NCBI GenBank assembly: GCA_949752745.1
Contig: OX457029.1
Span: 12,022,359 to 12,086,358 of the forward strand
DNA from: Protula sp. h YS-2021
Lineage: Eukaryota; Annelida; Polychaeta; Sabellida; Serpulidae
DNA: 64,000 nucleotides
Direction of reading: 5' to 3'
Position 1 is the stretch's first letter. Each line of letters starts with the position of its first letter. Below are positions 43,431 through 56,180 of this stretch, in pieces. The notes beneath the pieces are model-generated. The model was not told the DNA's origin, ran no database searches, and saw only the letters and a program-made list of their open reading frames with translations. Position numbers and translations under genes: made by a program.

Positions 43431-44668
43431 TACATAGTACATACGCAAAACCTTTTTAACCTTCCCGTAGGCAAATATTTCTGACAACGCCCATTAACTA
43501 TAACGACAAGTATGCTTTGCACCAGGCAATACCGCCCCCGTTTCTCACCCCCTCCACCTCCGTGTCAAAAGGGGTGTCCCATGATTGATTACTTTGCCTG
43601 TAGCCTGTTTCTTGTTTATTCATTTCGGAGGCGAGGCACATACCATGAAACTCGGATAAAAACCAATGACACAAAACCACCATGGGGATGGGTGGGGTGA
43701 GGAGAGTGAGGGAGGGGAAGCAGGAAGGGGAGGGCGAAATTTCAATGCTTATAACATCAGCAAAAAAAATCAGCCAGAATTTCCACTCAAAGAAGATAAC
43801 TGATAGCCGTCTGTATTCAGAAAGGTTAACTGTATAGTTAACTGATTCCGTTAACTCTTCCGTTGGAAACCAGAAGAACCAAAAGTAAATTAATAAATTT
43901 ACTGTTTAACAAACAAAAATCCAGCTAGGTCAACCGAATTTTGCTTCTACGAGTACAGCTAACTACACAATTAACATCCACGAACATCGGAGCAGTGTCT
44001 GATATATTCTCATAGAATCCCAGCGAAAAGCTACGTGTGAAATCAGCATTGAATTTGGTTGCAATTTGGCTGTGATTGGTGGCAACAAAACAACACACCT
44101 ATTCAACGTTATATGATATGTTAGGTGCCACCAAAATTGAGTACTTTCGACGCTTAATAAATGTCTTTGACTTGTTGAAACGTTAGATAAACAACCAAGC
44201 GCTCGCTTTTGCCTAAGCTTAATCAACGTCTTTAGTGTAGCATTAAATAAGCGTTTGAAAATCCGCAATTAGACTACAGTTGGTTACAGTTTGGTTGTGC
44301 ATGATCGCCATCACAGATCAACGTCTAATTAACGTACCAAATACCAACCTCCTCATGTGATTTCTCACCCTAAACGGATGCCATGACAGGTATTTTCGAA
44401 AATAAACCAGAATGCAGACGCAAACTACAATAATTTCTGCAGCGCTCAACTTTTCCAAGCCTGATTTTGGACAATATTCATGAGAATGTGCTTCATACAT
44501 AGTCTGCGCTCTTAGATGATTTAAGAGTGGATGCACTTCGACGGATAGGCGATACGTACGAAACTTCGTGATTTTTTGCTCTCTAGAGGAAGCTTTTTTG
44601 GATCTAGGCGAAAGCATCCCCCCCCCCCTCTGGTCAACTATAACCCGACAAAGTTTCAGCGGATATTA

Positions 44669-45251
44669 TACGTGTAAAATATGTCGGCAAAATGGGCAAG
44701 TTAGGTGTGATATATGTATAAATTTTGACCATTTCTCATCAATAATGCGCTTAAAATATGCATATTTTCCCAGTACAAAATTTATACGCATTTTACACGT
44801 AATTCCCACCAATTATTAAACGCCTTTTACAGGTGTTTTTTCCACGGATATTAGACCGATTTTACGTTATTTATATCGCTCATTATGCCCCTGTTACCCA
44901 CAATGTTACCCACATGAAGGTGTCCGCAAGAATCCAGTTTAGATATATAGCAGGTGTCACGGCTACGTAGCTGACACGTTATTATTTTACTGGCTGTGTT
45001 GTTGAGACAGTAAAGCATTAGGGGGAGCAGGCGTCAGCACCACAGCCAAAACTGTTTTGTCCATTTTTTCATTGTTACTGGAACGCTTCTGAATAAACAT
45101 TGGTGAACGAAACAATTGTTTCAGTGCTGGAACATAGGTCTGTCTGAACAGTTATGCATACGCGGTATACGTATGAATGTGACGTTTGATAAATGCGTAT
45201 AATACACGTTGAGAGATACGCGTGTAATATAAGTGTAAAGAAATTCGCATA
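44669..45251. repeat. 583-bp tandem duplication, copy 1
   Basis: Identical by eye to 45252-45834. It holds CGTGTAAAATATG and GCGTATAATACAC motifs and an open frame that is also doubled. No known element is recognised. Confidence 0.93.
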
Positions 45252-45834
45252 TACGTGTAAAATATGTCGGCAAAATGGGCAAGTTAGGTGTGATATATGT
45301 ATAAATTTTGACCATTTCTCATCAATAATGCGCTTAAAATATGCATATTTTCCCAGTACAAAATTTATACGCATTTTACACGTAATTCCCACCAATTATT
45401 AAACGCCTTTTACAGGTGTTTTTTCCACGGATATTAGACCGATTTTACGTTATTTATATCGCTCATTATGCCCCTGTTACCCACAATGTTACCCACATGA
45501 AGGTGTCCGCAAGAATCCAGTTTAGATATATAGCAGGTGTCACGGCTACGTAGCTGACACGTTATTATTTTACTGGCTGTGTTGTTGAGACAGTAAAGCA
45601 TTAGGGGGAGCAGGCGTCAGCACCACAGCCAAAACTGTTTTGTCCATTTTTTCATTGTTACTGGAACGCTTCTGAATAAACATTGGTGAACGAAACAATT
45701 GTTTCAGTGCTGGAACATAGGTCTGTCTGAACAGTTATGCATACGCGGTATACGTATGAATGTGACGTTTGATAAATGCGTATAATACACGTTGAGAGAT
45801 ACGCGTGTAATATAAGTGTAAAGAAATTCGCATA
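45252..45834. repeat. 583-bp tandem duplication, copy 2
   Basis: Directly follows copy 1 with the same orientation. I find no mismatch, so it is very recent or an assembly effect. Confidence 0.93.
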
Positions 45835-46315
45835 TTATGTTATCAAATATGGACATCTTTTTTTCCCACTCAAAATATATGCTTAATATGCGTCACATAT
45901 TACACGCATAATATGCATGGGCGAAAATGCGTGTAGTAAACGATCTTAAATATGCGTCTTGTATGGGTTTAATATGTGTTTCAAATACGGGCATCTTTTT
46001 TTCCATGCAAAATATATGCATAAAATGTGTCCCTAGATAAGCATAGGAAAAAATGCGTATAATATGCGTGTTGAAAATGAACATATATTTTCCCGCGTAT
46101 TTTATATATGTAATCAACGCTCCTGGATATGCACATATTGTACGTAGGAAAATACACGTATAATATGCGGATTCAATATGGGCACCTTTTTCCCCACGCA
46201 TCTAATACGTAAAATGTAGGGTTCTAGAAATGCGGATATTTTTATACGTAATTGATATAGCTGTTATGAGTCCCCACGCATTTTAGATGTCAAATACGTA
46301 TATACACGTATATTG
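45835..46315. repeat. Imperfect AATATGCGTGT repeats
   Basis: About 480 bases filled with variants of ATATGCGTGTA and its reverse complement at irregular spacing, continuing the motif present in the 583-bp units. Both orientations occur, so it can form many small hairpins. Confidence 0.65.
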
Positions 46316-48290
46316 TCTTGAAGGAAAAGCACCCTCTAGGCTCAAGCGCCCCGTTTTATTGTTCTTCTGAAAATATTGTTACATTTTTCATAGGAAACTG
46401 AGAAATTGGTTGTTCATAAAAATTGCGTAATTAAAGGAGCAATAATGTATACTTTAAAGGTTCTTTTAATATTCTTTTAATTTTTTAAACTTGCTTTTAG
46501 CAGATAGCATCTCAACAATTAGAATACCCATGGGATTCAAAGACACTTTGATTTGCTTTCAGTGCTGGAAACAATAGACATCAATTACCCTTTTGAAATG
46601 CCTTTGATTAACGATTGCAATTGGCGGCTCATTTGCAATTATAATTGACTGTTCTGCAACGAATGGCAGGAAAGGTTATTATGTCGAGTAATTAATTGCA
46701 ACTATATTAAAGCTTTTACCTATTATGGTCGAAAATGGACTATCATAAGCATGATATTTAACAACAATAGTATAGTTTATCCAGACAACATCGATCAGCT
46801 ACTCCTGAACTTCTCTGCGATGTATACCTGAATGTAAAGCAGAAAGAGATAACTAAGCGTATTTGAGTGCAAAAAAGTAAGAAAGCGGTAGCTTCTGCAA
46901 AAAACAAAACTCCTTATTCGAGATGAAGAGGCCAACGAGAACACGCATACTTCTGAACTGTATATGGCTTTTATAACAAACGCGTTTTTCTGTTTCGCTA
47001 GGAAAATTAGTTATGTCCAAAAAGTATAAAAAAAGAAAAGTTCTAAAAATTTAAAAGTATTCAAAAGAAAAATTCTGAAAGAAACGGGAAGCGCATAAGC
47101 CCGGGACGCTTCAGCTTGGGCGCTTTATCCGGATCCCGGTTTTCGACTTTTTTATGCAACCTTTTCGCAGAGTCGATTAGACGATGGATAATCAACGATT
47201 ATTCAATGTCGGCAGGCAGACGCTGTTTCGATGTCCATGGACAACTAAAACTCGGCTTTGGGTGTGTGGAGTCTGTCCAAGCCTGATGCAACGTCACTAA
47301 GTTTACTGGGCCACAATTCGAGTCGCAGATAAGTCCCTTTAACGTCGGGGAATCGCGTTGAATATACGTCAGCAAAGTGATCGTGAATCTTCTTCCAGAT
47401 AGAGCCAATCATTCCAATGAATATGGCGACGTTGTATCAACGTTGGATACACGGCGCAGGAACAACGTGGGGTTTTGGTTGTTTATGGGCGTAGAAACAA
47501 CGCCTATAGCTTCTGGCGTTCGATGTAGGCGTTGATTATCCGACGTCTAAATCAACGTTGCAAATAGGTTGAAAATAGAAGTTTAAAACAACGTCTATCT
47601 CCCGTCGTTCTACAGACGCCAGGAAAGCGACTTTGTATAGATTTCCGAGGAAATAATAATCTAGAAACGCACTCTTGACAGCAACAGTCATAGTGGTCAT
47701 CCTCCGTCACAGTACCTCCACTCTTGGGTCATCCGAGCACACAGGGTATGTATGAAATCGATTTCCATAAATATTTCTCGAAAGCAGGTGACAAAAAATT
47801 GCGCGCTCTAGAAAATCTCACATCTTACGTCAACGTTTTTGTGGGTTTAGAAGTGACTTGTAATTGCTACCATTTCCAGCGAGCGATAACGCAAGAAGAT
47901 TGTTTCTGGTTGTGAGTCCGAGTGTATACTTTGTTGATTTTCCGAAGTCCATTCAACTTTGCCCCACAGACGTTGATTAGTTGCGTTTTGATTACGTTAT
48001 TTTCCAACCACATATTCAGCGTTGTATCAATTATGTTGGTGCGACGGTTATTCTTTGGTCGCAACCAATCACAATCCAAAATAAAGTTAATGTTATGGTA
48101 GGTCAGATCGACGTCGCAACCCGAAATCGACACTGGATCGACCTTAAAATGTTTACTGGGATAAGGAATCATTGCCACATTTCAGTTATACGGTTAATCT
48201 GCATGGACGCAATTTTCATTAATATTTTCAAAAACTAGGCGAGAAGCGCGTCTGTACTCCGGACATTCTGATATTTTGAGTCCTCATTTT
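46316..48290. other. No gene; region with CAACGTTG-type motifs
   Basis: 47.4-47.65 and 47.95-48.15 kb contain many CAACGTT and ACGTC motifs and CGCAACCAATCACAATCC. A related inverted piece, GGCTGTGATTGGTGGC, is near 44066. This may be a large degraded inverted-repeat element spanning about 43.9-48.15 kb, but its ends are not clear. Confidence 0.3.
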
Positions 48291-48297
48291 AGCTTAA

Positions 48298-48890
48298 AGG
48301 GAAATGCGGGTATCTCTGCGCCATCTAGCGACCGAAATACAAATTACATTGAATATTGCTGCTTTTCAATCCATGTTTACACAGTATAAATAACTACTAA
48401 ATCCAACTAGATCGAAAAATTCTTTTCAAAGACAAATAGAGTCGTGTCCAGAAATGGTCTGTATTGATATTGTGTTTCTAGAAGGGCCTGTGTGGATATA
48501 ATGTCCATTGAAATCATATTACACTTTTTTCACCATTTATCCCTTGAGTCAATGGGATTTTGCAAAAAGATTGTATAATTCTCTTATTGATACGGTGACA
48601 TATATTTTTTATTTGCTTAAAACATTTTGTATGACGTGTTCTCCAAACAGGGAAAAAATGAGGCAATTGTCAATTGTGATTTTTGTGAGAGTTTGCATTT
48701 TGATTGAAATTGCTCAGTTTTCCCAATGGTTTCCATAGTAAAAGTACGCGACCTTTCAGTGTCTGTATTTCTCTTATAACATCGGTGACCCTCCTTTTTC
48801 TTTTCAGTTTTTGAATGTATACCTTCAAAGCATTAAACTGTGAAAGTATGAAGGAAATTTCAATTGTAGATGAGATACCCGCATTTCCCT
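48298..48890. mobile_element. TTAA-flanked MITE, 593 bp
   Basis: Starts AGGGAAATGCGGGTATCTC and ends with the exact reverse complement (19 bp). TTAA stands on both sides (48294-48297 and 48891-48894). A TTAA duplication is typical of piggyBac-type transposition. It splits a local repeat unit whose unbroken version continues at about 49214. No transposase inside, so it is non-autonomous. Confidence 0.87.
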
Positions 48891-49440
48891 TTAATTCTCT
48901 CATAAGTCCCATTTCCGGTGTAATAGGCTATCTTACCCCCAGGGGGAAGCTACACTAGGCTATCTCCCCCCTCCTCCAGTATATTTAGCCCAACCCCCTC
49001 GAACTTTTTCGCGTGTAAATATATTTGATAATATTTGTCCACGAGAATGAATGGACTCAATTAAACTATATAAAACTATTTTGAACTACTAAATTTAACA
49101 TAATTCAAACAAACATATGAATCTGTATGGAGTAACTTTTCATTAATATTTTAAAAAACCAGACTGGAAACGCTTCTATATTCCAGATATTCTCATATTT
49201 TGAGTTCTCATTTTAGCCTAATTCTCTCATAACTCCCATTTCCGGAGTAACAGGCTATCTTACCCCTATACAGCTTCCCCCAGGGGGAAGCTACACTAGG
49301 CTATCTTTCCTCTCAAGTACATTTAGCCCACCATCTTCGAACTTTTTTGCGTGTAAATATATTTCATAATATTTGTCTATGAGAATAAATTGACTCGATT
49401 AAACTATATAAAACTATTTTGAACTACTTAATTGACTAAA
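48891..49440. repeat. 326-bp tandem repeat, two units
   Basis: Units start at 48893 and 49219 with AATTCTCTCATAA and include CCCCAGGGGGAAGCTACACTAGGCTATC. The part before the MITE (48200-48293) matches 49110-49213, so a further partial unit lies upstream. Confidence 0.8.
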
Positions 49441-50859
49441 TTCAACATAATACAAACAAAATACAAAAAGATTTTCTTGATCAGAAAGTTCTTTATTTTT
49501 CTCTTAATATCTTTTTTAGCATTTGAAAGAGTCCAGGTGGATACTACTGATCGCTAAGATTATAATAAATAACATTCACGTTATCCAAGAAGCGCTTTCT
49601 TGTATGCTCAACTTCATCTTCCTTTTAGAAAGTGATACCAATAGGGGCGGGGGGCAAAACATACCAGGTGGAGGGGGTGAGATAGTTTAGTCTAGCTTCC
49701 CCCGGGGCTAAGCTGTACAAGGGGGAAAATATATACTGTTACACCTGTGAGAGAGAACATGACATGGTTGCTGTTTGACTGAGATCTTGGCGTTTGTACA
49801 ACGCCGAGAAAGGTGGCCAATTTTGAGGCCAGATGCGGTCCGCGGGGGTATTTTTCATTTAGTATTCCGCTTTTCCTGCAAAAAGGGGGTAGTATTTCGG
49901 AATTTCACACCACACATAATTAAAATATAATTACGAATAGAATCTGACTATGCCCCTGCGTAAAAATGACAAAAGTGTGGATTATCTTTTTCAATTCGAC
50001 ACTAATTAGCACGGCACTAGCACGAATTATACTCAGATTAAATATGATCTCGTTCTTTCTCAGCTACTCCTATATTTGCAATCTACTGACAAATATTAAA
50101 GTTTTCCAAAGGATTCACCTTCCAATCCTAAGACGAAGACCTGCCATATTCTTTGTTATAAGAAGGCTTGCTTCTTTTTGTAGAACTGGTTATTGTTCGC
50201 ACTTGAATTATATTAATATTTTACAGGGAAGTACATAGCAGTGAATGACAGTTAAAATATTACTGAGCCTTATTTTAGGGTTGACTATACTTCATATAAA
50301 GGGTTTGAACGACCATTTCGTCTAAAGGGGTTGCTCCATACGGTGTTCTTCATAGATCTTAGGAAAAAATGCTTTTAGGTTCGCTGTCAGGACATGCTTT
50401 TTCATATCAAGCAATTTTACAAGATGAGTGATCTTTAATTCGTTATACATTTTCGGTTGTCAGCCCCATAATATAACATGAAGGAAAGAAGAACGATGGC
50501 AGGGAAATGGGATTGATCTTCACAGGCAAATTGCAATTGCTCTTACGATTGATGAGTGTGTACACATTAAAAATTGCAATTCATATGCCGGTTGAGAGAT
50601 CAGTCGAGTTTAAAAATTACAATTTCTCTTGCGGTAGATATGGCATATATCCATTGTGATTCACTTGAATGGGTAATTTAGTGACCCAGATTGCTGTGAA
50701 AAATCATGCTACCATCATAGAATACATCTGCTAAAGGGAATCCAAAGATATTGTACCAAGGGCATTTGTAAGTAAAGTAAAAAATCTAGCAAATGGCTAT
50801 GTTTCGTACGAGTGCGAAAAGAGGCGCCAGAACAAATTATCATTACACATTTTCTTTGA

Positions 50860-50955
50860 GAACGGGGGGGTTGGGTCGGGGGGTTTAGGCCGCCGGGGGT
50901 TTTAGTCGGGGGGGGGGGGGTTACGGCCGGGGGATTTCGGTCGTGGGGGGATGTG
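50860..50955 (+). repeat. G-rich tract with quadruplex potential
   Basis: Six or more runs of four to twelve G separated by short T- and C-containing spacers on the plus strand. Confidence 0.8.
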
Positions 50956-51276
50956 GGCTTAGACTAAGGCCATAGAACTGAAGACGTAATTAAATGTACA
51001 AATGAACATGTTTCCACTTAAAATAGCAACAATATTATTTTAGAGACGAATCATTTGTATGCACGTAGTTCGTATATATTTATGCCGCTTCCTCTTCAAC
51101 TCTGCCCCTTTGACAAAAACGTCAGTGTTGCAATTGAAATGATCGGAGAAAATTGAATATTTATGGCGTACTATGGTCCGCAGTCTGTAAGAATTAAAAA
51201 ATTAATAAAAACTAAATGCAATAAGGTGTTAGCTTAACCAATTAAAAGATTTGTCTATAACATATGTGCTGTGAGC

Positions 51277-51799
51277 GGTATTTTAAAATTTAGCCAAATG
51301 CTACTACATTTTAGTCAAAATAAAATCACAATTCAGCCAAAAAGTCATTACATTTTAGCCAATTTACACACAATGACATTGCATAACTGAGACTATGAAA
51401 TCGTACTACAGAAGAGTTTCACTAGTGCGTCGTTCACAGATCGGTCTTCGTCTGGTACTTGTTGCTGTCAGTTTTTAAACGGGCTTTACATTTGCCATCA
51501 GAACATCACCATGAAATGTATTTGCAACATATGCTTGGCGATATCTATAATAGTCACATAGAATTCCAGGCTTTCCCCTATTCGTATCTAGAACCTCTAT
51601 TTCCATATTAGCAATTTCTGAGTAAATTTCTGAGTAAAATGGCTTGTGCGTGAGCGTAGTCATGAGGGATCGACTGTAGCTGTAGTCTTAGCGAAGATGA
51701 TGTAATATCGTGATATTGATCTTGGCTAAAACGTAGTAAATATATTGGCTAAAATGTAACTTGGGTGGTGGAGCATTTTGGCTAAAATGTGATAGTCCA
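51277..51799. mobile_element. MULE remnant with TTTTAGCCAA arrays and 9-bp target duplication
   Basis: Direct repeats GCTGTGAGC flank it (51268-51276 and 51800-51808). Nine bases is the usual MULE duplication. Inverted ends are short arrays of TTTTAGCCAA (left, 51288-51362) and TTGGCTAAAA (right, 51714-51790). The paralogous segment (53974-53982, GCTGTGGCG) is an unoccupied site. The interior holds a FLYWCH-like gene piece on the minus strand. Confidence 0.8.
51430..51663 (-). pseudogene. FLYWCH-like zinc-finger remnant of a MULE transposase gene
   Basis: The first frame from 51663 gives a TNRGKPGI motif then YYRYRQAY, the typical start of a FLYWCH finger. Near 51510 the match moves to another frame with W, an in-frame stop, then CSDGKCKARLKTD, the Cys pair and following segment of the finger. 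So one frameshift and one stop break it. FLYWCH fingers are common at the N-terminus of MULE transposases. The transposase itself is missing. Confidence 0.6.
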
Positions 51800-53579
51800 G
51801 CTGTGAGCACTTACTTTGCTCACTAAATGGACCTTTCTTTTGTACTGAAGGTAATCAACCTCATCAGGTTATGCTGTCTCTCATTGTTTTACAGGTAGAA
51901 AAGGGCCCCGAGTCATCAATTTTCCGATATTTTATTATGTTTTTAAGTTAAGTTTAACTGAATGGTCAATTGCCTTGAGTAAAATCATGAATTGCAATCA
52001 ACAACAATTAAAACAGTGAATTATTCTGACATCCAGATATTGGTTATGAAGTTTATTTCAATGTTTTTTTAATGTTTTTAATATAGCACTTCACAAAAAA
52101 GATATAATAAATAATAATAGAGATTGAAAAATACATTCTATCAAAGTGCCACACGCTTAAATGTATTTAAATGCTTAAAGGAGGACATTTGACCTTCTAG
52201 TGATCATGTCCTTTGAATGTGTGTCCCATATTGAATAAGGTCTAAGTTAAGCTATGTATGTTACGTACATGCCAGAGGTACAGTAGTCCAATAAAGTCTT
52301 TATTATGTAATCGTACATTTACTTTTTCTTGTTTGTTTTTTGACTGATTTGCTAATTTATTCCTTAAAAAGTATTCCCCTTTCTTTTTACAATTAAGTAC
52401 AACGGTAAATAATTGCTATATGATTAATTGTTGTGGTATTAGCAGGAGTCATATTTATTAAAGCAGGTAAGAAACAAATTTTTCAAGACAAGACGCACAA
52501 GATACAACAACAAGAACAGATGCAACCTTTGTATTGGAAGGCTGTTGCAATATAAACAGCGCTTTGTTTCGGCTTTCCAATGTTCATTGGAGATGTCCAT
52601 TTTCTCTATTTATTATCAAATCATGAATCCGAGGTAAAGTGTTATATCTCTCGTTGCAGATACATTATTTTAATAACATGAAAATTAGAGCTAATAACAA
52701 TTCGGAGTAATCAAAATTGCCTTATCTAGTCCTTATCTATGCTAATTTAGGTCCATAATTGTACACTTGCGGGCTATTTACCTTCGATGTCCGTTAGTTC
52801 ATTCAGAAATACATAGATTTGGAAGTCGAAGTTTTCAATATATTACTGTTTGATGGTATATAAGCAATTGCTAGAATCTTGAATATTTTTTAAAATACTT
52901 TTGATGTTCGAAGTATTTGTGCATTTAAAAGGATTTTAAATACCATTGAAAGTTAAATGCTCAACAGACATATTGTATTTAGTTTCACATGGACAGCCAA
53001 TGATTATTTGTAAAGTTACTCGTTATAAAAAATACCTTTATTTAACCATTTTGAGAAGAATGTAGGCGTTTCTCTATGTCCCACTTGTTCTAATTTAGTT
53101 CCTCTAAACGGAATTTGAGCACCAGATGTAATTAGTAGGCAGCCGACCAGTTAAACCGGTGTACACACGCAATTGAAGGGTCAAGGATAACAACGTTTTG
53201 AGCGTTAAGTGGAAAAAGCGTACTATAAATAATATCACTACTATTATTTTAGAATTTTAAATTTAAAAAATCATGTAAATATAGAAGCTACGTCACGGTT
53301 TTTTTACTTGGCCATTTGCATAGAACCCTTACAGATGCTGGAATCACAGAGGCCCCCTATCCACTTCGTGTGAGCATTTATAGCCTGTGTATGTTGTTAA
53401 CTTGTTATGACATTCTGCTTAAGATATATGTCTGCATTTATCTACTATTCTTTCTTTCTGTTTCGGGCTTGTCGGTAAGCCTTAATTTGACATCTATTCT
53501 ACTGATTTGTATGAAATAAATATACTTTAAATAACCCTATTTTAAATGATTAATTTTCCTCTATCGCGACAACGGTCCC

Positions 53580-56180
53580 ATAGCAGACATGCCTATTTTT
53601 AGAACTGTTTATTATTCGCGCTTTGCATTCTTCAACCACAAATGCTTAAAGTTTTACATGGAAGTGAATAACAGTGAAAGGCTTGAAATATGAGGCTTCT
53701 AAATGGGCCTCAGGGTAAAGGAGTTTTGGCAAACGGTGTTCTTTTATAGACGTCATAAAATGGTTTATGGGTTATTAGAAATGTCACTGTCGAGACAGAA
53801 CTGTGCTTTTCTGTGTGTAGTGATTAAAACTGTGACGTTTGTGGGTAGCAACACCATGCAAAAACCTGAAAGAAACAGAATGATCTATGATCGTGGGTTA
53901 CTGAATAGGTTGAAACGAATCCTAAAATCAACACCCGTGCACACGAGGTCAAGATTTTCAGATGAACCCTTATGCTGTGGCGGCTTGACTTGCTTACTAA
54001 ATGAAGGCAATCTGCCTTATCACGTTGTGCTGTCCCTCAAATTTTCACAGTTGGAAAGGACCCAGAGCAATCATTTCCCAACATTCTACAGTGTATAAAT
54101 TTTATTCAACAGAATGAGGAATTTGGTGAATTGCAATCAACGTGAATTGCAAACACAGAATTATCCCTATATCCAAACCTTTTTCTTTAAGTCTGGACTG
54201 GATGTTCCAAAAGCTCTTTGTGAATGTGAGCACACACATAAAGATAAAACATATAATGATAGAAGGTACAAAAATGATATTGTCACGGTTCATTCGTTCC
54301 AATGTGTACCAAAACTGAATTCAGCCTCATTTAATATACATAAATTGCATATCTTCATAGAACTATACTTTTCCACTAAATTATTACTATTATGTAACCG
54401 CGCATTACTTTTTTATTTAGTTTCTGACTGATAGCTAACTTAATTCTTTAAAAATTAAATTATTGTTACATTAGTGATAGGACTTTACATAATCAAATGT
54501 AAGAAGCGAGAAGAGATGCAATTTTTGCATTGGAGCGGTATAGTGTGAAACTGCTTTGCTTCAATTTTTCAATAAATTTACTAATTTTATTATCAGTCCA
54601 AAGTAAAGTACCTATCATGTCATAGAACCGATCTCGCTTTCCAGGTACTTTATTTAGTAACACGAAAATTAAGTCATTTGTTCTTTTATTTTAGCCTAAT
54701 TATGAATCCAAATTGCTAAAATATCCTAATCTATGCCAATTCATTGAGGCTCTTAATTCTAACCTTGAGGATTCTTTGCTTTCTGTCCCTTATTTCACAA
54801 CAAATACCTAGCTATGCGAGTCGACCTGTTCAATATGTTGGTGTTTTAGAGGTGTACGAGCAATTGCTAGAGTCTTGACTGTTTTGTAAAATGCTTTCGA
54901 TGTTCGTGCATTAGAAATTCGCATAACATGGAAAGTTAGAAGATCAACTGAAATATTGTAATACTGAAATGTAGTTTTTTCTCTTCTGTGTGTCTTCTAT
55001 CTTTTTCCTCTTGGGCTCTTCTTTTTTTGCTCTTTTTTCCTCTTGATCTCTTCTTTCCTCTTTTTTCTTTTAATATCTTTGCTCTTTTCTCCTTCTGATC
55101 TCTTTTTTTTTAATTTCTTTCCTCCTGATATATTTTTTTCCTGTTTTCTCTTCTTGATATCTTCTTTCCTCTTTTTTCTCTTGATCTCTTCTTACCTCTT
55201 TTCTCTTTTTGACATTTTCTTTCCACTTCACTCCTCTTGATCTCTTCTTCCCTCTTTTCTCCTCTTGCTATCTTCTTTCCTCTTTACTCCTTTTTATATC
55301 TTATTTGCTCTTATTCTCTCTCGATCTCTTCTGTTTTACATACATAGGCTATACTGCATACATAATATATTTTAGACAACATGGTTCAATTCTGGATATT
55401 TATGACCCCCTGCTTTAGGATTTTGGGATGGGGAACTAGATTTTGTCTGTTGGCTCGCTCCTCATACGCTTCAGGTAAAATATGTATTTTGATATATAAA
55501 CAACAACAGTGTTTTATACATTGCTTTTTATAAATAACTTATAGTATTCTACTAAATCTTTTGCTAAAAAGTTTTTTTTAATAAAAATAGTACTTCGGTG
55601 TTGAAATCTGACAAGTGACATGTGGCCGATAGTTTTTCATAAGGTTTTTAATTAAGGTCATGATGCCGAGTAGTAATGGCATGTAAGTGCGCACTGCATG
55701 GACCCAGGCCTCTCCGTCCCCGGAATGTATTCGTAAAATTAGTTACCTGACTTCAGCTATTGCATGTCGCAAGATTTCAGTTGTAACTAGTAGTCAACTG
55801 GATCGTTAAACAGGTGCACACGTAAAACTGAACACACGTAAAACTGAACGGACAAGGATAACAACCGCTTTCAGGTTTAGTTTAAAAACCCAGTAAACAC
55901 AGAAACAATCTCACCGTTAAATGTTTTATAGTTAGCAACTGCTACGAACCGGGACAGATATTGGCGTTATGAAACATATCGCTCATGAAACATATCGTCA
56001 TCCTATCCACACCGTGTAAGTGATTTATAGCGTGCATTCGTTGTTAACTTGTTACACTTTTTGAAATACATAACTTTATTTACTTATAATATTTTATTTT
56101 TGTTTCAGGCTTTCCTACAAGACTAAAATTAACATGTATTTTACCGACTCGTATGAAACAAATATGCGTTTGAATAGCCC
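53580..56180. repeat. Old segmental duplication, copy 2
   Basis: Counterpart of 49950-53540 without the MULE insertion and with a CT-rich minisatellite added. Similarity is patchy, so the duplication is old. A TTTTTGTTTCAG before GCTTTC near 56110 resembles a splice acceptor and has a weaker partner near 53465. Confidence 0.65.
54968..55335. repeat. CT-rich minisatellite
   Basis: About fourteen imperfect units of roughly 26 bases of the form CTCTTGATCTCTTCTTTCCTCTTTT. The long Phe/Leu/Ser frame through it is a repeat effect. Confidence 0.85.

Larger units (their letters stand above)
49950..53540. repeat. Old segmental duplication, copy 1
   Basis: Diverged but collinear with 53580-56180. Shared landmarks, in order: a TATTATTCGC-like start with GGAAGT..ATAACAGTGAA, CGGTGTTCTT, GCTCACTAAATG with GCTGTCTCTC, GGATAACAAC, and a closing TTGTTAACTTGTTA followed by a T-rich stretch and GTATGAAA. 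Copy 1 carries a MULE insertion at 51277-51799. No convincing gene is seen in either copy. Confidence 0.65.

Noticed and set aside
53703..54098. 131-codon open frame
   Set aside because: It lies in the old duplication, has no domain, and the matching frame in copy 1 is not preserved.
55043..55418. Phe/Leu/Ser frame that looks like a membrane protein
   Set aside because: It lies in the CT-rich minisatellite and has no true membrane-segment pattern.
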